A DNA stretch of 5,992 bases, taken from Chloroflexota bacterium (lineage in GTDB: Bacteria; Chloroflexota; Dehalococcoidia; Plut-88900). The notes below the pieces were generated by a model that worked only from the letters and a program-made list of their open reading frames with translations, searched no databases and was not told the DNA's origin. The stretch covers positions 1-5,992 of the forward strand of contig JADFJI010000152.1 of the NCBI GenBank assembly GCA_022566235.1. The letters are read 5' to 3'. The stretch's first letter is position 1. Each line of letters begins with the position of its first letter. Positions 1 through 5,921 of this stretch are shown piece after piece. A program made the position numbers and the translations under genes.

Positions 1-36
1 GATCAGCGGTCTTTTTGGGGACCCTTGCCACGTGTT

Positions 37-1719
37 TTACTCCCACTCTATAGTGGATGGGGGCTTGCTAGAGATGTCGTAGACCACACGGTTCACCCCC
101 GGGACCTCGTTGACTATCCGATTGGAAATCTTGGCCAGCACATCGTAGGGGAGGCGGGCCCAGTCTGCGGTCATGGCATCATCACTGGTCACGGCCCTGA
201 TGGCTACCATGTTCCCGTATGTCCGGTAGTCCCCCATCACCCCGACGGTGTGGAGTGGGGCTAGTACCGCAAAGCTCTGCCACAGCTCTCGATACAGCTT
301 TGCAGCCTTGATCTCGTCCATGACTACCCAGTCGGCGCCCCGCAGCATCTCCAACCGTTCCCTGGTGACCTCACCTATGATCCGTATCGCCAGCCCGGGG
401 CCCGGGAAGGGCTGCCGGTATACCATCTCCTCGGGCATCCCCAGGGCCAGCCCCACCTCCCGCACCTCGTCCTTGAACAGCTGCCGGAGGGGCTCGACGA
501 GGGAGAGCTTCATGGCGTCGGGAAGGCCGCCCACGTTGTGGTGGGTCTTGATCTTCACCGATGGGGAATTCTCCGGAGGGTTGCTCTCGATGACGTCGGG
601 ATACAGGGTGCCCTGGGCCAGGAACTGGGGCTCTCCCAGCCTGGTGGCCTGCTCCTCGAAGACCCGGATGAACTCCTCGCCGATGATGTGGCGTTTCACC
701 TCGGGGTCGGTGACCCCGGCTAGCCGGGTCAGAAACCGATCGACTGCATCCACGTATATCAGGTTCAGATTTAGATGTCGTTCGAAGACGGCCCTGACTC
801 TCTCAGGCTCTTCCCGACGCAGCAGGCCGTTGTCCACGAATATACAGATCAGCTGGTCGCCGATGGCCCTTTGGACCAGGGCCGCGGTCACGGCGGAGTC
901 GACACCACCAGACAGGGCGCAGATCACCTTACCCGACCCCACCTGTTCTCTTATCCGCTTTACCGACTCGGCTATGAAGCTTTTCGGGGTCCAGGTACCC
1001 TCACAGCCGCAGATCTCGTACAGGAAGTTCTTGAGAATGGTCTTACCATCGGGAGTATGAGAGACCTCGGGGTGAAACTGGAGTCCGATGATTTTGTGAT
1101 CGTTACCCAGGACCGCCACTGGCGCATTGTCCGTGTAAGCCAGGCTGGAGAACCCGGGAGGCATCTCCGTTATCTGGTCGCCATGGCTCATCCATACGGG
1201 CATCTCTCGGGGCAGTCCGCGGAAGATGGGATGGTCGGAGACGTTCTGGTGAAGGACGGCCGGGCCGTACTCCCGCTTGACCCCCGAGGCCACCTTGCCA
1301 CCTAGCTGGTGGGTCAGGGCCTGCATACCATAGCAGATGCCGAGAATTGGAACCCGACTTTCGTACACGTAAGCGGGGACCAGGGGGGCCGAAGGATCGT
1401 AGACGCTGGAGGGGCCGCCGGAGAGGATGTATCCCCGGGGCTTCAGGGGCGCGATCTTCTCCCACGGTGTGTTATAGGGAAGAACCTCGCAGTAGACCCG
1501 ACACTCCCGGACCCGTCGGGCTATCAGCATGCTGTACTGGGACCCGAAATCCAGCACGACGATTGCTTCGGGGCGTTCCTGGGAAGTCTCTTCCGCGCCT
1601 TTGTCAGGCGACTCCTTGGGGCCGACTTTTCTGCCGGCTATCTCCAGGTAGGTGGATACCTCTAAGTCATCGGTGGCTGCCACCCGACGACTGCCGGTTC
1701 TAGCACCCTTTTTCGCCAA
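37..1719 (-). CDS. guaA: GMP synthase (glutamine-hydrolysing), single-chain
   Basis: Cytosolic GMP synthase converts XMP, glutamine and ATP to GMP, the last step of de novo guanine nucleotide synthesis. The 560-residue product has the full two-domain layout. A class I glutamine amidotransferase spans about 51-237, with DFGSQY at 57-62, nucleophile Cys129 in GICYGMQ, and His216/Glu218 in FHPEV completing the triad. The ATP pyrophosphatase domain follows, with P-loop SGGVDS at 270-275, QGTLYPDVIES at 369-379 and KIKTHHNVGGLP at 389-400. The C-terminal dimerisation domain has RQPFPGPGLAIR at 435-446 and the usual ending in IEWE. It is about 35-45 residues longer than typical GuaA because of a charged N-terminal extension before the amidotransferase. 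The start is TTG at 1719, chosen because GGGGAGGT lies 3-4 nt upstream; an in-frame GTG at codon 13 lacks such a site. It is divergent from tsaC. The 36 bp beyond its stop hold nothing I can call. Confidence 0.97.
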   Translation of the reverse strand: MAKKGARTGSRRVAATDDLEVSTYLEIAGRKVGPKESPDKGAEETSQERPEAIVVLDFGSQYSMLIARRVRECRVYCEVLPYNTPWEKIAPLKPRGYILSGGPSSVYDPSAPLVPAYVYESRVPILGICYGMQALTHQLGGKVASGVKREYGPAVLHQNVSDHPIFRGLPREMPVWMSHGDQITEMPPGFSSLAYTDNAPVAVLGNDHKIIGLQFHPEVSHTPDGKTILKNFLYEICGCEGTWTPKSFIAESVKRIREQVGSGKVICALSGGVDSAVTAALVQRAIGDQLICIFVDNGLLRREEPERVRAVFERHLNLNLIYVDAVDRFLTRLAGVTDPEVKRHIIGEEFIRVFEEQATRLGEPQFLAQGTLYPDVIESNPPENSPSVKIKTHHNVGGLPDAMKLSLVEPLRQLFKDEVREVGLALGMPEEMVYRQPFPGPGLAIRIIGEVTRERLEMLRGADWVVMDEIKAAKLYRELWQSFAVLAPLHTVGVMGDYRTYGNMVAIRAVTSDDAMTADWARLPYDVLAKISNRIVNEVPGVNRVVYDISSKPPSTIEWE

Positions 1720-1722
1720 GGA

Positions 1723-1730
1723 ACCTCCCC
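1723..1730 (-). promoter_or_regulatory. Shine-Dalgarno site of guaA
   Basis: Read on the minus strand this is GGGGAGGT, followed by TCC and the TTG start. The core GGAGG sits 4 nt from TTG. It is the clearest ribosome binding site in the window and is the reason for accepting a TTG start with an N-terminal extension. Confidence 0.75.
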
Positions 1731-1737
1731 AGTAATC

Positions 1738-1767
1738 TCGACCTCAGATTATCACACGTGCTATACT
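1738..1767 (+). promoter_or_regulatory. Candidate promoter of the tsaC-pgk-apgM-tpiA run
   Basis: TATACT at 1762-1767 matches the -10 consensus at 5 of 6 bases. TCGACC at 1738-1743, 18 bp upstream, matches the -35 consensus at only 4 of 6. Transcription would begin near 1774, giving a leader of about 43 nt before the tsaC ATG. It lies within and across the oppositely directed guaA promoter candidate, so the two would compete for polymerase if both are real. The -10 is convincing, the -35 weak. Confidence 0.35.
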
Positions 1768-1774
1768 GGGTCAA
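1748..1774 (-). promoter_or_regulatory. Candidate sigma70-type promoter of guaA
   Basis: On the minus strand TTGACC (plus 1769-1774) matches the -35 consensus at 5 of 6 bases. GATAAT (plus 1748-1753) matches the -10 consensus at 5 of 6 and is preceded by TGT, an extended -10 TGn. The spacer is 15 bp, shorter than the ideal 17, which the extended -10 could compensate for. The implied start near 1741 leaves a leader of about 20 nt, too short for a purine riboswitch before guaA. Motif match only; no expression evidence. Confidence 0.5.
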
Positions 1775-1816
1775 GGCTGAAACGTGCCTGAGATACAGCA
1801 GTAAGCCTCTCTTTAT

Positions 1817-2440
1817 ATGTCTTTATCCCACCACCCCGATATCGGGAAGGCAGCCGAGATCCTGAAAAGGGGCGGGTTAGTGGCCTTTCCCACCGATACC
1901 CTGTACGGCCTGGGGGCCCACGCCTTCATCGTTAAGGCGGTTGAGCGGGTATACAAGGCCAAGGGCCGTCCATATCAGAAACCGATTCCCCTCTTGATCG
2001 GGTCCCTTGATGACCTGGCCCTGCTGACAGACGACTTTCCCGAGGTGGCGGCGCGGCTGGCCCGGGCCTTCTGGCCGGGTGCCCTGACCCTGGTGGTGAA
2101 GAGCTCCGCCCGGGTCCCAGGTCGCATCACAGGTGGAGGCGACACCGTAGCAGTCCGAATGCCCGCTCACCCCGTGGCGCGGGAGCTGATCATCCGGCTC
2201 GGAGCACCTATAACGGGCACCAGCGCCAACAAGACCGGTGGCCCCGACCCGGCGACTGCAACAGAGGTGCGAAAGCAGCTTGGCCGCCTGGTTGACCTCA
2301 TCATAGATGGCGGGGCCTGCCCCGCAGGCCGGCCCTCCACCGTGGTGGACGTAACCGCTGAGAGGCCGGTCCTCCTCAGACAAGGGGCGGTGCCGGAAGC
2401 ACAGATAGAAGAGGTGTGCGGGGCTCTGGCACAGGCCTAG
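1817..2440 (+). CDS. tsaC: L-threonylcarbamoyladenylate synthase, TsaC/YrdC/Sua5 family
   Basis: YrdC-domain enzymes make threonylcarbamoyl-AMP from threonine, bicarbonate and ATP. This is the first step of the t6A37 modification of ANN-decoding tRNAs; the TsaD complex then transfers the group to tRNA. The 207-residue protein is one YrdC domain, with no C-terminal Sua5 extension (two-domain Sua5 proteins are about 350 residues). Visible motifs are FPTDTLYGLG (24-33), the basic nucleotide-binding KAKGRPYQKP (47-56), FWPGALTLVVK (85-95), VAVRMPAHP (111-119), TGTSANKTGG (133-142) and GRPSTVVD (171-178). An in-frame TAA at 1802-1804 leaves ATG 1817 as the only usual start, yet I see no Shine-Dalgarno before it. 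It heads a tight co-directional run, 26 bp before pgk. The family call is firm; the symbol could equally be ywlC or sua5. Confidence 0.93.
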   Translation: MSLSHHPDIGKAAEILKRGGLVAFPTDTLYGLGAHAFIVKAVERVYKAKGRPYQKPIPLLIGSLDDLALLTDDFPEVAARLARAFWPGALTLVVKSSARVPGRITGGGDTVAVRMPAHPVARELIIRLGAPITGTSANKTGGPDPATATEVRKQLGRLVDLIIDGGACPAGRPSTVVDVTAERPVLLRQGAVPEAQIEEVCGALAQA

Positions 2441-2466
2441 GGTCTAGCCCTTATGTACTTTTTTAG

Positions 2467-3654
2467 ATGAACAAGAAGACCATCCGGGACATCGATGTGG
2501 AAGGCAAGCGCGCTCTGGTAAGGGTCGATTTCAACGTGCCCCTGGACCCGGACACGGGCGCAATACTGGACGATAGCCGCATAAAGGCCACACTTCCAAC
2601 CTTAACGTATCTGCTGGACCATGGGGCCAGCCTGGTGATCTGCTCCCACATAGGGCGGCCCAAGGGGAGGGTGGTGGAGCGTCTCAGGATGGCGCCCATA
2701 AGCCAACACCTTGCAAGCTGTATAGCCGGATCGATATCAACAGCCCCCGAATGCGTCGGAGACATGGTTACAACCGCAGCGTCGAGACTCAGGCCGGGTG
2801 AAATGCTTATGCTGGAAAATCTGCGGTTCAACCCCGGCGAGGAGAGTAACGATCCCGAGTTCGCCAGGTGTCTGGCCTCTCTGGGTGATATCTTCGTCAA
2901 CGATGCCTTCGGCACGGCCCACCGGGCCCATGCCTCGACCGTCGGTGTCGCGAGGTGTCTTCCGGCGGTTGCGGGGCTATTGATGGAGAAGGAGCTGGAG
3001 TTCCTGGGCATGGCCCTGGAGAACCCTCGCCGCCCTTTCACAGCCCTGCTGGGTGGCGCGAAGATAAGCGATAAGATGGCCGTCCTGGAGAGGCTGCTGG
3101 AGAGGCTGGACGTGCTCCTGATAGGCGGCGGCATGGCGGGTACCTTCCTGAAGGCCAAGGGCCTTGAGATAGGCGGGTCCCTTCTGGAAGAGGAGAGCCT
3201 GGAGTTTGTCTCCAAGATCATGGCCACGGGCAGCGACAGGGGCATTCCGGTTGTGCTGCCGGTGGACGTAGTGGTCGGGGACAGTTTTGATGCCGATGCG
3301 ACCCCGGAAATTCATGGTGTCGGGGACGTGCCGGAGGACGGACAGATAATGGACATCGGGCCCGAGACTATAGACCTTTTCGAAGAGCATCTGAAGAAGA
3401 GCGAGACGGTGTTCTGGAACGGCCCTATGGGTGTTTACGAGTTTCCCGCCTTCGCCCAGGGCACCAGGCGTATGGCCCAGGTCCTGGCCCGACTGGAGGC
3501 CACCACCGTGGTCGGGGGAGGCTCCACAGCCGATGCCGTCATCGGATTGGGCCTGGCCGGAGAGATGGACCACGTGTCTACCGGTGGCGGGGCTTCCCTG
3601 GAGTTCCTGGAAGGCAAGATTCTGCCCGGCGTGGCTGCGTTGATGGACAGATAA
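2467..3654 (+). CDS. pgk: Phosphoglycerate kinase
   Basis: Cytosolic Pgk reversibly transfers phosphate from 1,3-bisphosphoglycerate to ADP, giving 3-phosphoglycerate and ATP. The 395-residue length is standard for bacteria. The N-terminal substrate domain shows RVDFNVP (19-25), SHIGRPKG (60-67), ENLRF (117-121) and DAFGTAHRAHAS (146-157). The nucleotide domain shows GGAKISDK (196-203), FWNGPMGVYE (316-325), GGGSTADA (350-357) and STGGGASLE (371-379). All the usual signatures are present and no frame damage is visible. A TAG stop immediately upstream in frame (2464-2466) means the start cannot be earlier than ATG 2467. No Shine-Dalgarno is evident in the T-rich 26 bp gap after tsaC. It is followed after 18 bp by the mutase that acts on its product, supporting a lower-glycolysis operon. 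Confidence 0.98.
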   Translation: MNKKTIRDIDVEGKRALVRVDFNVPLDPDTGAILDDSRIKATLPTLTYLLDHGASLVICSHIGRPKGRVVERLRMAPISQHLASCIAGSISTAPECVGDMVTTAASRLRPGEMLMLENLRFNPGEESNDPEFARCLASLGDIFVNDAFGTAHRAHASTVGVARCLPAVAGLLMEKELEFLGMALENPRRPFTALLGGAKISDKMAVLERLLERLDVLLIGGGMAGTFLKAKGLEIGGSLLEEESLEFVSKIMATGSDRGIPVVLPVDVVVGDSFDADATPEIHGVGDVPEDGQIMDIGPETIDLFEEHLKKSETVFWNGPMGVYEFPAFAQGTRRMAQVLARLEATTVVGGGSTADAVIGLGLAGEMDHVSTGGGASLEFLEGKILPGVAALMDR

Positions 3655-3672
3655 AGGACAACGGATTTACAG

Positions 3673-4878
3673 GTGACTCAGCAAGACCTCATCGCCCAGG
3701 TGGCCCAATCCACCCCTTCGAAGATAATCTTCCTGGTCATCGATGGACTGGGAGGGCTGCCCCACCCCGACACGGGGAAGTCGGAGCTGGAGACGGCCCA
3801 CACCCCCAACCTGGACCGTCTGGCCACCAGGTCCATGTGCGGCCTCACCGATCCCGTGGCCCCTGGAATAACCCCGGGCAGCGGCCCCGGACACCTGGCC
3901 CTGTTTGGCTATGACCCGGTCACGAGCCTGATCAAGAGGGGCGTCCTGGAGGCCGCTGGCATCGGCCTGGACCTGGGCCCCGATGACCTGGCCGTCCGGG
4001 GAAACTTCTGTACCGTGGACAAGAACGGTGTGATCACCGATCGTCGGGCCGGCAGGCTGCCTACCGAGGAGAGCCGGGTCCTGTGCCGCCAGCTGGACCG
4101 GATTCAGGTCCCGGGCGTGGAGATAGAGGTCCACCCCGTTGAGTCCCACCGCTTCGTCATCATCTTCAGGGGCCGGGGCCTCAGCGACGAGCTCGCCGAC
4201 ACCGACCAGCAGGTAGCCGGCGTGATTCCACCTCCGGTCAAAGCCCTCACCCAGGATGCGGTTTCCTCGGCAGCCATCATAAACGAGTTCGTTGAAAAGG
4301 CTCGAGGAATCCTGGGCCACCGGCCCAAGGCCAACATGATAACCCTGCGCGGTTTTTCCAAGCTCCCTGACCTCGCTCCCATGGGGCAGGTATACAAGCT
4401 TAACCCGGTAGCCCTGGCCACCTACCCCATGTATCGCGGCCTCGCCCGGCTGCTGGGCATGAAGTATCTGGACACCGGCCCCACCTTCGAGGATCAGGTC
4501 AACGACCTGGTCTCCCACTACGACGACTACGACTTCTTCTTCATTCACTTCAAGGGCGCCGACACCGCCGGCGAGGATGGCGACTTTCAGGCCAAGGTCC
4601 AGGCCCTGGAGGAGGTTGACCGTCCCATCGGCAGGCTGATGGAGCTGGAGCCGGAGGTTTTTGTAGTGGCAGGGGACCACTCCACGCCGGCCATACTGGG
4701 AAACCACAGCTGGCACCCGGTCCCCTTCCTTATGCAGTGCGAGTGGAGCCGAAAAGACTCCGTTACCGAGTTCACGGAGTCGGCCTGTGCTGGTGGAGTC
4801 CTGGGCCGCTTTCCCGCCAGGGAGGTGATGCCCCTGGCCCTGGCTCACGCAGGTAAACTGACCAAATATGGGGCCTGA
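3673..4878 (+). CDS. apgM: 2,3-bisphosphoglycerate-independent phosphoglycerate mutase, archaeal (ApgM) type
   Basis: This enzyme interconverts 3- and 2-phosphoglycerate without a 2,3-bisphosphoglycerate cofactor and belongs to the metal-dependent alkaline phosphatase superfamily. The 401-residue length fits the ApgM group, shorter than bacterial GpmI (about 510). The first metal-site aspartate is in FLVIDGLGG (Asp24), and the phosphoserine nucleophile is probably Ser70 in PGSGPGHLALFGYDP. FKGADTAGEDGDF (293-305) and AGDHSTP (333-339) provide further metal ligands, and NHSWHPVP (344-351) is the C-terminal histidine motif. At the usual D-x3-H spacing the residue is Glu301; I recall this from bacterial ApgM members and do not read it as damage. 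The start is GTG at 3673: an in-frame TAA lies at 3652 and no ATG intervenes, though the only upstream SD-like stretch (AAAGGA, 3653-3658) sits 14 nt away. GTG 3697 is an alternative. It lies 18 bp after pgk and 21 bp before tpiA. Confidence 0.93.
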   Translation: MTQQDLIAQVAQSTPSKIIFLVIDGLGGLPHPDTGKSELETAHTPNLDRLATRSMCGLTDPVAPGITPGSGPGHLALFGYDPVTSLIKRGVLEAAGIGLDLGPDDLAVRGNFCTVDKNGVITDRRAGRLPTEESRVLCRQLDRIQVPGVEIEVHPVESHRFVIIFRGRGLSDELADTDQQVAGVIPPPVKALTQDAVSSAAIINEFVEKARGILGHRPKANMITLRGFSKLPDLAPMGQVYKLNPVALATYPMYRGLARLLGMKYLDTGPTFEDQVNDLVSHYDDYDFFFIHFKGADTAGEDGDFQAKVQALEEVDRPIGRLMELEPEVFVVAGDHSTPAILGNHSWHPVPFLMQCEWSRKDSVTEFTESACAGGVLGRFPAREVMPLALAHAGKLTKYGA

Positions 4879-4899
4879 GCAGGTCAATCGGAAGCGGAA

Positions 4900-5553
4900 A
4901 TGGTAGCCATGCGCATCCCCTTGATAGCCGGCAACTGGAAGATGAACACCACGGTGGCCGAGGCCCGCGGCCTGGCCGAGGCCCTGGTAGCCTCCCTGAA
5001 TCGTGTCGCGGGCGTCGAAGTCGTGCTGTGCCCCCCCTCGATCTCCTTGACCACGGTAAGGGATGTCATCTGCGGCTCGTCCCTAAAGCTGGGGGCACAG
5101 AACATGCACCCCCAGGAGAAAGGCGCTTTCACCGGAGAGCTGTCCCACCTCATGCTTCGGGGCATCTGCGACTACGTAATCCTGGGACACTCGGAGCGGA
5201 GACACATCTTCGGCGAGGATGACGATTTCATCAACAAGAAGGTGCATGCGGCCCTGGCCGCCGGCCTCAGGCCCATACTGTGCGTAGGAGAGACGTTGGA
5301 GGAGCGGGAGTCGGGTACGACCCGGGATGTGCTGGTCCGGCAGGTGACCCGGGGCCTCGAAGGCATTACGGGATCGGGAGGCCTGGTCATAGCCTATGAG
5401 CCTGTCTGGGCCATAGGGACCGGGCGGGCCGCAACGGGGAAAGACGCCAACGAGGCCACCGGCCTGATCCGCGGGACCTTGTCCGAGCTCCTAGGCCCCG
5501 ACCCGGCCCAGGAGGTCAAGCGGCATGGGGAATCCCTTTTCTGCGACCCGTGA
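4900..5553 (+). CDS. tpiA: Triosephosphate isomerase, C-terminally truncated
   Basis: TpiA interconverts dihydroxyacetone phosphate and glyceraldehyde 3-phosphate. The first 206 residues are clearly TIM: GNWKMN (11-16, Asn12 and Lys14), the His97 electrophile in LGHSERR (95-101), ILCVGETLEER (126-136), and the catalytic base Glu167 in AYEPVWAIGTG (165-175) with flexible loop 6. Family members run about 250 residues and continue into a YGGSV loop and a C-terminal GGASL loop that grip the substrate phosphate. Here the match ends at PAQEV and is replaced by eleven unrelated residues and TGA, so both loops and the last barrel strands are absent. I checked the other two plus frames for about 60 bp past the break and found no TIM-like continuation, arguing against a simple frameshift. 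ATG 4909 (MRIPLIAGNWKM) is an equally good start; GGAAG at 4890-4894 suits ATG 4900. The product is probably inactive as written. Confidence 0.9.
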   Translation: MVAMRIPLIAGNWKMNTTVAEARGLAEALVASLNRVAGVEVVLCPPSISLTTVRDVICGSSLKLGAQNMHPQEKGAFTGELSHLMLRGICDYVILGHSERRHIFGEDDDFINKKVHAALAAGLRPILCVGETLEERESGTTRDVLVRQVTRGLEGITGSGGLVIAYEPVWAIGTGRAATGKDANEATGLIRGTLSELLGPDPAQEVKRHGESLFCDP

Positions 5554-5564
5554 TATTTTCTGGG

Positions 5565-5578
5565 AGGGCTGCCCTTTT
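5565..5578 (+). terminator. Weak terminator-like hairpin after the tpiA stop
   Basis: AGGG and CCCT pair around a 3 nt CTG loop, followed by TTT and a T-rich stretch, 11 nt after the truncated tpiA stop. The stem has only four pairs, weaker than a typical intrinsic terminator. It lies in the sequence that replaces the tpiA 3' end, so it need not belong to this operon. Confidence 0.2.
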
Positions 5579-5736
5579 ATTGGTGCGCAATTTCGTATGA
5601 GGCCAACGTACACATTCCTTATGCGCGGTCGGCGAACCGAACTGCGCCAGGACTAGTTCTAGGGCTGGGCTAGCCTGAGGGCCGGTGGGCAGGCCACCTT
5701 GAGAGGGCCGTGCCTCGCAAAAAGTAGCTGGGCTGC

Positions 5737-5763
5737 TCCCTTCGACACGCTCGCTCTGAGGGA
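5737..5763. repeat. REP-like palindromic intergenic repeat
   Basis: Outer arms TCCCT and AGGGA enclose TCGACACGCTCGCTCTG. The sequence closely resembles the dispersed 'CCTTCGACAAGCTCAGG' type of short palindromic repeat found between genes in many bacterial genomes. Only one copy lies in this window, so its dispersed nature is inferred from recall, not shown. Its presence argues that the surrounding stretch is non-coding. Confidence 0.45.
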
Positions 5764-5825
5764 TCACCGTTACTTGGCGGGTAACATGACTTGGCACAGC
5801 TTGGTTAGCTTCGGAACGAGGGCCA

Positions 5826-5921
5826 GCAGCAGTCGAAAGTCGGTGTGGTAACCTATCGCCGCGCCATCGCACGTCGGTAAGGCGCATCGCCGGCTCCCCG
5901 CGCACCACGGCAGACTGCTGC
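5826..5921. repeat. Nested inverted repeat, possible structured RNA
   Basis: GCAGCAGTC (5826-5834) and GACTGCTGC (5913-5921) are perfectly complementary over 9 bp. Inside them, without crossing, GTGGT (5845-5849) can pair with ACCAC (5904-5908), GCC (5858-5860) with GGC (5892-5894) and GCGCC (5861-5865) with GGCGC (5881-5885). Together these could form one long branched hairpin on either strand. The short inner pairs are expected by chance in GC-rich DNA; only the 9 bp pair stands out. No known RNA family was recognised. Confidence 0.35.

Noticed and set aside
248..1060. Plus-strand 270-codon frame inside guaA
   Set aside because: The antisense strand encodes an intact GMP synthase with every catalytic motif; the plus product is Ser/Arg-rich with no family features.
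1720..1816. Possible purine riboswitch before guaA
   Set aside because: The likely promoter leaves only about 20 nt of leader, and no aptamer-like pairing is visible.
2463..3245. Minus-strand 260-codon frame inside pgk
   Set aside because: Antisense shadow of a complete phosphoglycerate kinase; no domain features.
4561..4620. Glu301 of ApgM in place of the usual metal-binding histidine
   Set aside because: I recall the same D-x-x-G-E-D-G-D pattern from bacterial ApgM proteins, so it looks like a subgroup feature. The other metal and nucleophile motifs are intact.
3667..4887. Long 406-codon minus-strand frame opposite apgM
   Set aside because: It mirrors a well-supported enzyme gene codon for codon, a common effect of GC-rich third positions. 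The product is repetitive Gly/Val-rich sequence without motifs.
5527..5540. GGGGAATCCCTTTT as a terminator in the tpiA tail
   Set aside because: The stem is only 3-4 bp around a tiny loop and lies inside the open frame; too weak to call.
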